A stretch of DNA of 64,000 nucleotides from Melaminivora suipulveris (GTDB lineage: Bacteria > Pseudomonadota > Gammaproteobacteria > Burkholderiales > Burkholderiaceae_C): the NCBI RefSeq assembly GCF_003008575.1, contig NZ_CP027667.1, forward strand, positions 1,306,501 through 1,370,500. Direction: 5' to 3'. Every line of letters begins with the position of its first letter. Position 1 is the first letter of the stretch. Under the pieces are notes generated by a model. The model ran no database searches. It was not told the origin of the DNA and saw only the letters and a list, made by a program, of their open reading frames with translations. A program made the position numbers and the translations under genes. Below, in pieces: positions 44,039 to 52,205 of this stretch.

Positions 44039-44095
44039 GATAGCTGCTCGCGCTTGATTCACGCCGACCAAGGCCGGATTCGACTGCAAAATGAG
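44030..44095 (+). repeat. interspersed repeat copy 10 (intergenic)
   Basis: Pattern: TTTTTCGATAGCTGCTCGCG, then CTTGATTCACGCCGACCAAG, then GCCGGATTCGACTGCAAAAT. This copy is among the closest to the consensus and has the TGA (GCTTGATTC) in the frame that the coding copies use. It abuts the methyltransferase fossil. Confidence 0.75.
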
Positions 44096-44131
44096 GTTGT
44101 GGACTGCTGCCGTTCCTCGCCTACATCCCAC

Positions 44132-44926
44132 TCAGACCTGGCGCCGGATCAGCGCGCCCTTGAACAGCACCGGCCCGGTCGGTCCGGCGTCGCCGGGCAC
44201 TCCGCCCAGCGGCTCCAGGCTGATGGCCAGCGCCACGGCTGCGTGCAGCGGTGCTGGCGCGGCCGGCAGGCGCAGTACGCGCTCGCGCCCCAGCACGCCC
44301 AGCGATTGCGGCGCGCCCTGCGCCGGCAGCGCCCACAGTTGCAGCGAGCGGTCCGCCGGCTCGGGCGCGCCGCCCACGCGCTGCAGCACCAGCGCCTGGC
44401 TGTGCGCGTCGTAGGCGACGAGCACCGAGGCGCCGGCCTGCTCGCCCGCCAGCACCGCCACATAGGGCATTTGCGCCAGCGCCTGCATGGCGCCCTCGGC
44501 GCTCTCTGCGCGCGCGCGCAGGGCCGCCAGTTGCGTGTCGGCGCCGCGCTGCAGCTGCTGGTGCGACCACAGCCCCACGGCGACGGCCGCCACCGTGGCG
44601 CAGGCGCCCAGCACGGCGCCCGCGCGCCACCACGAAAGCGCGGCGCGGCGCGGCGGGGCAGAGCGGGCACGCTGCATGGCGGCGGCGTCGGCATCGGCCT
44701 GCAGCTGATTGGCGATGCGCGCCCATACGGCGGCGTCGGGCTGCACGGCGGGCTGCAATTCGGTCAGCGCCGACCAGCGCTCGTGCCACAGCAGCGCGGC
44801 GGCGCGCACCTGGGGCGAGCGCCGCGCCAGGGTCTCGAAACGCCGGCGGGCGCCGCCGCGCAGCGTGCCCAGCGCATGGGCGGCGGCCAGGCGGTCCAGC
44901 AGTTCGGGGTGGCGGGCGATGTCCAT
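44132..44926 (-). CDS. RskA-type anti-sigma factor
   Basis: A 264-residue single-pass membrane protein. The cytoplasmic N-terminus (HPELLDRLAAAHALGTLRGG, then WHERWSALTELQPAVQPDAAVW) matches the anti-sigma K family. One membrane segment (AGAVLGACATVAAVAVGLW) lies near residue 105. The periplasmic RskA domain contains LQLWALPAQGAPQSLGVLGR and AVALAISLEPLGGVPG. It holds its sigma factor inactive until an envelope signal, probably redox related, causes release or proteolysis. It follows the sigma gene after about 19 bp. Confidence 0.88.
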   Translation of the reverse strand: MDIARHPELLDRLAAAHALGTLRGGARRRFETLARRSPQVRAAALLWHERWSALTELQPAVQPDAAVWARIANQLQADADAAAMQRARSAPPRRAALSWWRAGAVLGACATVAAVAVGLWSHQQLQRGADTQLAALRARAESAEGAMQALAQMPYVAVLAGEQAGASVLVAYDAHSQALVLQRVGGAPEPADRSLQLWALPAQGAPQSLGVLGRERVLRLPAAPAPLHAAVALAISLEPLGGVPGDAGPTGPVLFKGALIRRQV

Positions 44927-44945
44927 GGCGTGGCGCTTGCGGCGT

Positions 44946-45515
44946 TCAGACGTGGGGGGCCAGGCAGCGGCGCAACTGCTCCAGCCCGCGGCGCACCCAG
45001 GTCTTGACGGTGCCCAGCGGGATCTGCAACTGGCGCGCCAGGTCGGCGTGGCTCAGGTCGCGCAAATAGGCCAGGCTGACGACCTGACGCTGGCGCTGCT
45101 CCAGCCGCTCCAGGCACCGGTGCAGCGCCGCGGCCTGCTCGCTGGCCTCGGCCAGCTGCGAAGGGCCGTGGCCGGCGTCGTCCGCGGGCGACTGGCCCTC
45201 GTTGAGTTCCTCGTTCAGGTGCAGCCGCTCGGCGCGGCGGCGGCGCAGGAAGTCCAGCGCCCGGCTGCGCACCACCAGGCCCATCCAGGCCAGCGGCGGG
45301 CTGAGGGCGCTGCGGTACTGGGGCGCGTTGCGCCAGATGTTCAGGTAGCTGTCCTGCAGCACGTCCTCGGCCCAGTCCTTGTGGCCCAGGATGCGCAGCG
45401 CCAGGCCGTACAACCGGGCGCAGGTGCACTCGTACAGGCGGCGCAGGGCAGGTTCGTCGCGCAGGGCGACGCGGTCCAGCAGTTCCATCAGTTCCTGGTC
45501 GGTGGGCGCGTGCAT
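44946..45515 (-). CDS. ECF RNA polymerase sigma factor (SigK-like)
   Basis: A 189-residue sigma factor. Region 2 is LRRLYECTCARLYGLALRIL and AEDVLQDSYLNIWRNAPQY, with the DNA-melting segment AWMGLVVRSRALDFLRRRR. Region 4 is LERLEQRQRQVVSLAYLRDLSHADLARQLQIPLGTVKTWVRRGLEQLR, including the helix-turn-helix. Paired with RskA, it should control an envelope or oxidative stress regulon. A promoter of matching shape lies upstream on both strands, suggesting autoregulation and control of the ferritin-like gene. Confidence 0.92.
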   Translation of the reverse strand: MHAPTDQELMELLDRVALRDEPALRRLYECTCARLYGLALRILGHKDWAEDVLQDSYLNIWRNAPQYRSALSPPLAWMGLVVRSRALDFLRRRRAERLHLNEELNEGQSPADDAGHGPSQLAEASEQAAALHRCLERLEQRQRQVVSLAYLRDLSHADLARQLQIPLGTVKTWVRRGLEQLRRCLAPHV

Positions 45516-45575
45516 GGGGCCATTGTGGGGGTTGCGGGCGGCGGCCGCGAGGTGCGGCGGGTGCGGTGGTTTCCC

Positions 45576-45603
45576 TATACGCAGCCGTGGGGCCAATGGA
45601 TGC
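45576..45603 (-). promoter_or_regulatory. candidate ECF promoter for the sigma/anti-sigma operon
   Basis: On the minus strand GCATCC (45598-45603) is followed after 16 bp by CGTATA (45576-45581). The same shape (GAATCC, 16 bp, CGTATC) occurs in the opposite direction at 45628-45655. The pairing of near-identical boxes and equal spacing supports a common sigma factor, most simply the one encoded here. Confidence 0.5.
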
Positions 45604-45627
45604 GGCGCGAGAAATTTTCCAAAAAAT

Positions 45628-45655
45628 GAATCCGGCCTGGCCGGCGGTGCGTATC
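45628..45655 (+). promoter_or_regulatory. candidate ECF promoter for the ferritin-like gene
   Basis: GAATCC (45628-45633), a 16-bp spacer and CGTATC (45650-45655) lie 64 bp before the start codon. It mirrors the candidate promoter on the other strand. The xATCC -35 resembles the -35 box remembered for mycobacterial SigK, the sigma partner of RskA. Confidence 0.5.
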
Positions 45656-45718
45656 CCGGATGCAGCCCGCCGCAGTGGCGCGGCGCACCCCACCGAACCC
45701 TCTCCAAGGAGCCTTCTC

Positions 45719-46312
45719 ATGCACACCCTCATCAGCGCACCCAGCATCCTGCCCGCCGCCTCGCGCCGCGGCTTTCTGGCCCGCACCGGCTCGCTGTCGG
45801 CCGTGGCCGTGGCCATGCTGGCCGGCCAGGAAGCCCTGGCGCAAGGCATGGCGGCCGATCCGTCCAAGGACGTGTCCATCCTCAACGTCGCCCTGGGGCT
45901 GGAGCACGAGGCCATCAACGCCTACCAGCTCGGCGCCGCCAGCGGCCTGCTGCAAAAGCCGGTGCTGGACGTGGCGGTGCTGTTCCAGAGCCAGCACAAG
46001 GCACACCGCGACGCGCTGATCGCCACCATCCAGAAGCTGGGCGGCAGGCCGGTGGCCGAGCAGTCGCTGGAGCAGTACGCGCAGGCGCTGCAGGCGTCCA
46101 CGCTCAAGAGCCAGGCCGACGTGCTGGCACTGGCCGCGCGGCTGGAGCTGGGCGCGACCAACGCCTACCTGGGCGTCATCCCGGCCTTTGCCAGCCGCGA
46201 GCTGGCGGGCGTCGCCGGGCGCATCGCCGCCGATGAGACCATGCACTACACGGCCCTGCTCAACGCCCTGGGCCGGCCATTGCCAACCGCCGCGTTGAGT
46301 TTCGGCGCCTGA
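45719..46312 (+). CDS. Tat-exported ferritin-like domain protein
   Basis: A 197-residue protein. A twin-arginine signal is visible (SRRGFLARTGSLSAVAVAML), so the folded protein is exported by Tat, consistent with a bound metal. The mature domain is a four-helix bundle with ferritin-like ligands: LEHEAINAYQL, FQSQHKAHRDALI, RLELGATNAYLGVI and ADETMHYTALLNAL. These give two ExxH-type sites spaced as in DUF4439/ferritin-like proteins. AAGGAG precedes the ATG. It is divergent from the ECF sigma operon and probably a target of it. Confidence 0.85.
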   Translation: MHTLISAPSILPAASRRGFLARTGSLSAVAVAMLAGQEALAQGMAADPSKDVSILNVALGLEHEAINAYQLGAASGLLQKPVLDVAVLFQSQHKAHRDALIATIQKLGGRPVAEQSLEQYAQALQASTLKSQADVLALAARLELGATNAYLGVIPAFASRELAGVAGRIAADETMHYTALLNALGRPLPTAALSFGA

Positions 46313-46428
46313 GCGGCGGCCGCCGCGCCGGGTGGCTGGCGGGCGCGGCGCGGGGCCGCAGCGGGCATGGCACGTCCTCTATGCTTGCCCGTCATTCATC
46401 CACCCCTTCACGCGCGCGCCGCTCCGCC

Positions 46429-47922
46429 ATGCAACTGCTCGCCCCCGGCACCGAACTCGACGGCTTTACCGTGCACGAGTGCATTCACTCGGGCGGCATG
46501 GCGCACATCTACCGGGTGGGCTGGCCGGGCGCCACGTGCGATCCGGGCTTTGCCCTGGCGATGAAGGTGCCGCGCATGACGGTGCGCGACGGCGCGGAGA
46601 ACATCGTCAGCTTCGAGGTCGAGCTGACCATCCTGCCCATGCTCACCGGCGCGCACGTGCCGCGCTTCGTCGCCGCCGGCGACCTGCTGCACCTGCCCTA
46701 CCTGGTCATGGAATACATCGAGGGCCAGACGCTGCAGCACTGGCTGGACGAGCACCCGGCGCGCGACCACGCGGCGCGCGCGCCCGAAGCAATAGCCCGC
46801 ATCGGCGCGGCCATGGCGATCGCCGCGCACAGCATCCACGAGCAGGACGTGTGCCACCTGGACCTGAAGCCGGCCAACGTGCTGCTGCGCCCGGACGGCA
46901 GCGCCGTGCTGCTGGACTTCGGCCTGTCGTGCCATGCGCACTACCCCGATCTGCTGGCCGAGGAGATGAGAAAAGCCGTCGGCTCGCCCGCCTGGATCGC
47001 GCCCGAGCAGGTGGTGGGCGTGCGCGGCGACCTGAGGAGCGACATCTTCGCCATCGGCGTGATGCTCTACGAGATGGCCACGGGCGAGCTGCCCTTTGGC
47101 GCGCCGGCCACTGCCGGCGGCATGCGCCAGCGCCTGTGGATGACGCCCGCGCCGCCGCGCGAGCACCGCCCCGATCTGCCCGAGTGGTTGCAGGAGATCA
47201 TCCTGCGCTGCCTGGAGCCGGCCGCCGCCTACCGCTACCCCTCGGCGGCGCAACTGGCCTTCGACCTGGCCAACCCCGAGCAGGTCGCCGTCACCGAACG
47301 CGGGCGGCGCCTGCGCGGGCCAGGGCTGCGCCGCCACCTCAAGCGCTGGATCCGCGCCGCCGGCATGCACTATGAGCCCAGCCCGCTGCCGCACGATCTG
47401 ATCGAGCGCTCGCCCATCGTCATGGTGGCCGTTCCGCACGAGGACGTGAGCGACGCCACGCTGTACTCGCTGCGGGAAGCCGTGGCGCGTTCGCTGGGCC
47501 TGCGCCCGGGCGCGCGGCTGGCGTGCGTCACCGTGATCTCGCCCACGGCCGCCAGCAGCTCGGATGCCGAGCGCAGCGAGACCGCGCTGCGCCGCCTGCA
47601 CCTGGCGCGCCTGAAAACATGGGCGCAGCCGCTGCCGCTGGCGCAGCACGGCGTGAGCTTTCACGTGCTGGAGGCCGGCGACGTGGCGCAGGCGCTGTTG
47701 CGCTACGCCGAGGGCAACCGCGTGGGCCTGATGATCCTGGGCGCGGCCACGCACGGCTTGCAGTTGCAGCGCTTCATCGACACCGTGCCCATCCGGGTGG
47801 CGCGCGACGCGCCATGCACCGTCATCCTGGTCAAGCAGCAGCTGCCGTTCGATCTGCTGGGCAGTGGCGGCCATGGCGACAATGCCGGGCATGACGCTCC
47901 CGCCCACGACCCAGCCGCCTGA
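46429..47922 (+). CDS. serine/threonine protein kinase fused to universal stress protein domain
   Basis: A 497-residue protein. Residues about 8-285 are a Hanks-type kinase: glycine loop IHSGGMAHIYRV, ATP lysine in LAMKVP, HLDLKPANVLL (the usual RD arginine is Leu), DFGLSCH, and SPAWIAPEQ. Residues about 325-478 form a UspA domain (IVMVAVPHEDVSDATLYSLREAV, and VGLMILGAATHGL before APCTVILVK). No membrane segment is evident, so it appears cytoplasmic. Its last 41 bases overlap the next kinase gene, indicating coupled expression. The ATG at 46429 is favoured because homology starts at once. Confidence 0.87.
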   Translation: MQLLAPGTELDGFTVHECIHSGGMAHIYRVGWPGATCDPGFALAMKVPRMTVRDGAENIVSFEVELTILPMLTGAHVPRFVAAGDLLHLPYLVMEYIEGQTLQHWLDEHPARDHAARAPEAIARIGAAMAIAAHSIHEQDVCHLDLKPANVLLRPDGSAVLLDFGLSCHAHYPDLLAEEMRKAVGSPAWIAPEQVVGVRGDLRSDIFAIGVMLYEMATGELPFGAPATAGGMRQRLWMTPAPPREHRPDLPEWLQEIILRCLEPAAAYRYPSAAQLAFDLANPEQVAVTERGRRLRGPGLRRHLKRWIRAAGMHYEPSPLPHDLIERSPIVMVAVPHEDVSDATLYSLREAVARSLGLRPGARLACVTVISPTAASSSDAERSETALRRLHLARLKTWAQPLPLAQHGVSFHVLEAGDVAQALLRYAEGNRVGLMILGAATHGLQLQRFIDTVPIRVARDAPCTVILVKQQLPFDLLGSGGHGDNAGHDAPAHDPAA

Positions 47923-48943
47923 CGCCGGCCACCCCTATTCGCTTCTGACTCCCGACGTGGTGCTGGACGCCCTGGCCAGCGTCGGCCTGCACGGCGATGG
48001 GCGCCTGATGGCGCTGGCCTCGTACGAAAACCGCGTCTATCAGGCGGTACTGGAGGATGGCAGCCGGGTGGTCGCCAAGTTCTACCGGCCAGGGCGCTGG
48101 AGCCGCGCGCAGATCCTGGAGGAGCACGCCTTCGCGCTGGAGCTGGCGCATGCCGAGGTGCCGGCGGTGGCGCCGTTGGTGCTGGCCGGCAGCAGCCTGC
48201 ACGCGCACGCGGGCTTCGACTTCTCCGTCAGTCCCTGGCGTGGGGGGCGCCAGCCGGAGCTGGACGACTTGGAGACGCTGGAGTGGATCGGCCGCTTTCT
48301 GGCGCGGCTGCACAACGTCGGCGCGGCGCGGCCGTTTCAGCACCGCCCGGCGCTGGACTTGGCCACCTTCGGGCGCGAGCCGCGCGAGTGGCTGCTGACC
48401 CATGGCGCCATCGCCCCGGAGCACGCCGGCGCGTGGCGGCAGGCGTGCGATGACGCTCTCGAATCGATAGCTGCCTGCGCTTCATTCATGCCGACTGAGG
48501 GTCGATTTGACCCAAAATCCGTGGCGCTGCTGCGCCTGCACGGCGACTGCCACCCCGGCAACATCCTGTGGACGCCGGTGGACGCGCCCGCCGGCGGCGG
48601 CCCGCACTTCGTCGACCTGGACGACGCGCGCACCGGGCCGGCAGTGCAGGATGTGTGGATGCTGCTGTCGGGCGATCGGCGCCAGCGCACCCTGCAGCTG
48701 TCGGCGCTGCTCGATGGCTACGAGCAGCTGCGCGCGTTCGACCGGCGCGAGCTCGCCCTGATCGAGCCGCTGCGCACCCTGCGGCTGATTCACTACAGCG
48801 CCTGGCTGGCGCGGCGCTTCGCCGGCGATCCGATCTTTGCCATCAACTTTCCGTGGTTCGGCACGCCGGACTACTGGCGCGGGCAGGTCGACGTGTTGCG
48901 CGAGCAGATCGAGGCCATGCGCGAGGAGCCTCTGCACGCCTGA
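47882..48943 (+). CDS. srkA: stress response kinase SrkA (RdoA/YihE family)
   Basis: A 353-residue APH-fold Ser/Thr kinase. Blocks are LTPDVVLDALASVGLHGDGR, LASYENRVYQAVLEDGSRVVAKFYRPGRW, the catalytic LHGDCHPGNILW, and HFVDLDDARTGPAVQDVWMLLSGD (metal Asp). In E. coli SrkA counters the MazF toxin and damage-induced death. Residues about 194-214 (LESIAACASFMPTEGRFDPKS) come from an interspersed repeat just before the catalytic loop. E. coli SrkA has a shorter connection there. The start is uncertain among ATGs at 47864, 47882 and 47891. Confidence 0.85.
   Translation: MPGMTLPPTTQPPDAGHPYSLLTPDVVLDALASVGLHGDGRLMALASYENRVYQAVLEDGSRVVAKFYRPGRWSRAQILEEHAFALELAHAEVPAVAPLVLAGSSLHAHAGFDFSVSPWRGGRQPELDDLETLEWIGRFLARLHNVGAARPFQHRPALDLATFGREPREWLLTHGAIAPEHAGAWRQACDDALESIAACASFMPTEGRFDPKSVALLRLHGDCHPGNILWTPVDAPAGGGPHFVDLDDARTGPAVQDVWMLLSGDRRQRTLQLSALLDGYEQLRAFDRRELALIEPLRTLRLIHYSAWLARRFAGDPIFAINFPWFGTPDYWRGQVDVLREQIEAMREEPLHA
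48456..48521 (+). repeat. interspersed repeat copy 11 (inside srkA, sense)
   Basis: Pattern: CTCTCGAATCGATAGCTGCC, then CTTCATTCATGCCGACTGAG, then GGTCGATTTGACCCAAAAT. It is translated as LESIAACASFMPTEGRFDPK. Where other copies have GCTTGATTC this one has GCTTCATTC, so one base removes the stop codon. Confidence 0.8.
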
Positions 48944-48972
48944 CGCGCGCCGCGGCCGCCCCTGTCATTCAC

Positions 48973-49974
48973 TCACTCCTGCTTGGCGCCGGAGATCTTC
49001 ACCAGCTTCTGGATGATGGGATCGACGGCGTCGAAATCCTTGTGGAACTGCTCCGCGCCGCCCTTGACCGGGTCGAGACCGAAGACTTGCAGCCGGGCCT
49101 TGAAGGGGGCGGATTGCATGACCTCGATGGTCTCGCGCTCCAGCCGCTGCACGATGGCCTTGGGCGTGCCCTTGGGCGCCAGCAGCGTGAACCAGGCGAC
49201 GGTGTTGAACTCGGGGTCGGGAAAACCTGCCTCGGCCATGGTCGGCACGTCCGGCAGCTCGGGCAGGCGCTTGGGTCCGAAGATGGCGATGGGGCGCACC
49301 CGCTGGTCCTTGAGCACGCCCTGCGCCGCGGCGATGGTGCCCAGCCCCCAGGGGACGACGCCGGCGGACAGATCGACGATGTGCGGCGCCTCGCTCTTGT
49401 AGGCGACGTGCGTCATGTCCAGCTTGCGCGAATGGCTCAGGTAGGCGCTCATCAGGTGCCCGGCCGAGCCCTGGCCGTACGAGCCGTAGTTGACCTTGCC
49501 CTTGTTCTGCTGCGCCCAGGCCATGAATTCCTTCATGTTCTTCACGGGCAGGTCCTTGTTGACCAGCAGCACCAGGCTGGTGGCGGCGATCTCGGTGATG
49601 AACTCGAAATCCTTGCGGATGTCGTAGGGCACCTTGGCGAACATGTGGTGCACGTAGAAGACCGGGGTCGAGTACGCCATCAGCAGCGTGTAGCCGTCCG
49701 GCGCGGCGCGCGCCACGGCCTGCGCGCCCAGCATGCCGGAGGCGCCGGTCTTGTTGTCCACCACCACGGGTTGACCCAGGCGCTTGCCCAGCTCCTGCCC
49801 CAGCACGCGGCCGAGCACGTCGGTCGCGCCGCCGGCGCCCGCCGGGATGACCATGGTGACCGGGTGGTTAGGGTAGTCGGATGCGGCGCCCTTGCCCTGG
49901 GCCTGCGCCTGGGCGGCGCCCAGCGCCAGCCCGGCCAGGGCCGTGCAAGCGACCCACTTCTTGAAAAAACCCAT
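48973..49974 (-). CDS. Bug-family tripartite tricarboxylate receptor
   Basis: A 333-residue periplasmic receptor with a signal peptide (MGFFKKWVACTALAGLALGA, cleavage near AQAQA). The mature start YPNHPVTMVIPAGAGGATDVLGR and the sections VVVDNKTGASGMLGAQAVARAAPDGYTLL, VNYGSYGQGSAGHLM and LPELPDVPTMAEAGFPD are typical of Bug (TctC-like) receptors, which are highly expanded in Burkholderiales. AAGGAG precedes the ATG. No TctA/B permease is adjacent, which is normal for orphan Bug genes. Confidence 0.92.
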   Translation of the reverse strand: MGFFKKWVACTALAGLALGAAQAQAQGKGAASDYPNHPVTMVIPAGAGGATDVLGRVLGQELGKRLGQPVVVDNKTGASGMLGAQAVARAAPDGYTLLMAYSTPVFYVHHMFAKVPYDIRKDFEFITEIAATSLVLLVNKDLPVKNMKEFMAWAQQNKGKVNYGSYGQGSAGHLMSAYLSHSRKLDMTHVAYKSEAPHIVDLSAGVVPWGLGTIAAAQGVLKDQRVRPIAIFGPKRLPELPDVPTMAEAGFPDPEFNTVAWFTLLAPKGTPKAIVQRLERETIEVMQSAPFKARLQVFGLDPVKGGAEQFHKDFDAVDPIIQKLVKISGAKQE

Positions 49975-50121
49975 GCCTGCTCCTTTGCGTGCTCGTGAAT
50001 GACGAAGCGGCGATCTTGACGCGGGCAGGTTTTTTGGACAGTGGGGATAGCCAGTAAGCGCTGTCGCATTGGCGCCAGCGCCGGCGCCGCAATCGGGCAC
50101 CGGCGCTGCGCCGAAGGGGCG

Positions 50122-52086
50122 TCAGGCCAGCAGCGCGTTCACCCGGCGCACGTAGGCGGCCGGGTCTTGCGGCAGGCCGCCTTCGGCCAGCAGGGCCTGG
50201 TCGAACAGGATGTGCGCCAGGTCGTTGAAGTGCACGCTGCCGTCGAGCTTTTTCACCAGCGGGTGCTCGAGGTTGACTTCCAGCACCGGCTTGGTCTCGG
50301 GCGCGCTCTGACCGGCCTGCTTGAGCAGGCGCGCCAGTTGCGTGCTCATGCCGTGGTCCTGCACCACCAGGCAGGCGGGCGAATCCACCAGGCGCGTGGT
50401 GGCGCGCACGTCCTCGGCCTTGTCTTTCAGCGCCTCTTTCAGCTTGGCCAGCAGCGGCTTGAAGGCTTCGGCGGCGTCTTCCGCGGCCTTCTTCTCGGCC
50501 TCGTCCTGGAGCTTGCCCAGATCGACGGCGCCCTTGGCCACCGACTGCAGCGGCGTGCCGTCGAAGTCGTTCAGGTAGCCCAGCGCCCACTCGTCGACCC
50601 GGTCGGTCATGAGCAGCACCTCGATGCCCTTTTTCTTGAAGATCTCGAGTTGCGGACTGTTCCTGGCGGCGGCCAGGGTGTCGGCGGTGATGTAGTAGAT
50701 GGCCTCCTGGCCCTCCTTCATGCGCGCCTTGTAGTCCTGCAGGCTGACGCTGGCCGTGTCGCTGCTGGTCGAGGCAAAGCGCAGCAGCTTGGCGATGCGC
50801 TCGCGGTTGGAGAAGTCCTCGCCCAGGCCTTCCTTGAGCACCGCGCCGAACTCGGCCCAGAACTGGCTGTACTTGCCCTCCTTGGCCTTGTCCTCCTCGC
50901 TGACCACGTCCTGCACGTCGGCGTCCTGGGTGCCGGCTTCGTGCTTGTCATGGCGTGCCAGGTCTTCCAGCATCGACAAAACACGCTTCGTCGAGCCGTC
51001 ACGGATCAGGCGCACGTCGCGCGACTCCTGCAGCAGCTCGCGGCTGACGTTCAGCGGCAGGTCGCTGGAGTCGATCACGCCCTTGACGAAGCGCAGATAG
51101 CCGGGCATCAGCGCCTCGGCGTCGTCCATGATGAACACGCGCTTGACGTACAGCTTCACGCCGGCGGCCTTGTCGCGGTTCCACAGGTCGAACGGCGCCT
51201 TGGCGGGGATGTACAGCAGCTGCGTGTACTCGGTGTTGCCCTCGACGCGGTTGTGGCTCCAGGCAAGCGGGTTCTCGTGGTCGTGGGAGATGGTCTTGTA
51301 GAAGTCCTGGTACTGCTCGTCGGTGATGTCTTTCTTGGGCCGCGTCCACAAGGCGCTGGCCTTGTTCACGGTTTCCCACTCACCGGTCTTGACCATCTCG
51401 CCGGGTTCGCCTTCCTTCTCGGATTCCTTCCACTCCTCCTTTTCCATCAGGATGGGCAGGCTGATGTGGTCGGAGTATTTGCCGATGATCTGCTTGATCT
51501 TCCAGGCGTTGAGGAACTCCTCGGCGTCCTCCCTCAGGTGCAGGATGACGCTGGTGCCGCGTTGCTCGCGCTGAATCTGCTCGACCTCGAACTCGCCGGC
51601 GCCGCTGCTTGCCCAGCGCACACCCTCGGAGGCCGGCAGACCGGCGCGGCGCGACTCGACCGTGATGCGGTCGGCGACGATGAAGCCCGAATAAAAGCCC
51701 ACGCCGAACTGGCCGATCAGCTGGCCCTGCTCGGTGGCGCTGGCCTTCTGGTCGCCGGACAGGCGGCTCATGAAGTCCTTGGTGCCGCTCTTGGCGATGG
51801 TGCCGAGGTGCTCGATGGCCTCCTGCTGGCTCATGCCGATGCCGTTGTCGGTGATGGTCAGGGTGCGCGCAGCCTTGTCGAAGGACACGCGCACTTCCAG
51901 GTTCGGCTGGTCCTCGTACAAAGCCGGGTCGTTCAGCGCCTCGAAGCGCAGCTTGTCGCAGGCGTCGGAGGCGTTGGAGATCAGCTCGCGCAGGAAGATT
52001 TCCTTGTTGGAGTACAGCGAGTGCGTGACCAGGTGCAGCAGTTGCGCGACCTCGGCCTGGAAGGAATGCTGGTGCTTGTTGCTCAT
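50122..52086 (-). CDS. htpG: molecular chaperone HtpG (Hsp90)
   Basis: A 654-residue Hsp90 homologue. The GHKL ATP site shows [19 protein letters not shown] (N-box), [15 protein letters not shown] (D-box), and [16 protein letters not shown]. The middle domain contains [15 protein letters not shown] with the catalytic Arg region, and the C-terminal domain [20 protein letters not shown]. It acts in cytoplasmic protein folding under stress. A heat-shock-like promoter lies upstream at 52148-52176. A small stem (CCGGC TTC GCCGG) in the leader could affect translation. Confidence 0.97.
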   Translation of the reverse strand: MSNKHQHSFQAEVAQLLHLVTHSLYSNKEIFLRELISNASDACDKLRFEALNDPALYEDQPNLEVRVSFDKAARTLTITDNGIGMSQQEAIEHLGTIAKSGTKDFMSRLSGDQKASATEQGQLIGQFGVGFYSGFIVADRITVESRRAGLPASEGVRWASSGAGEFEVEQIQREQRGTSVILHLREDAEEFLNAWKIKQIIGKYSDHISLPILMEKEEWKESEKEGEPGEMVKTGEWETVNKASALWTRPKKDITDEQYQDFYKTISHDHENPLAWSHNRVEGNTEYTQLLYIPAKAPFDLWNRDKAAGVKLYVKRVFIMDDAEALMPGYLRFVKGVIDSSDLPLNVSRELLQESRDVRLIRDGSTKRVLSMLEDLARHDKHEAGTQDADVQDVVSEEDKAKEGKYSQFWAEFGAVLKEGLGEDFSNRERIAKLLRFASTSSDTASVSLQDYKARMKEGQEAIYYITADTLAAARNSPQLEIFKKKGIEVLLMTDRVDEWALGYLNDFDGTPLQSVAKGAVDLGKLQDEAEKKAAEDAAEAFKPLLAKLKEALKDKAEDVRATTRLVDSPACLVVQDHGMSTQLARLLKQAGQSAPETKPVLEVNLEHPLVKKLDGSVHFNDLAHILFDQALLAEGGLPQDPAAYVRRVNALLA

Positions 52087-52147
52087 GCGTGAAAACAAAA
52101 CGGAGGTTGGACAAAACACGAAAGCCGGCGAAGCCGGAACGGCAGCC

Positions 52148-52176
52148 ATATGGGGACGCGAGGCGCAGGTTCCAAG
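52148..52176 (-). promoter_or_regulatory. sigma-32-like heat shock promoter of htpG
   Basis: On the minus strand CTTGGAA (52170-52176) is followed by 14 bp and CCCCATAT (52148-52155). This is close to the heat shock consensus CTTGAA ... CCCCATnT, with one extra G in the -35 box. It lies about 60 bp before the htpG ATG, as expected for a chaperone gene. Confidence 0.7.
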
Positions 52177-52205
52177 GACCGGGCACGTGATGCACACTCG
52201 GGCGC

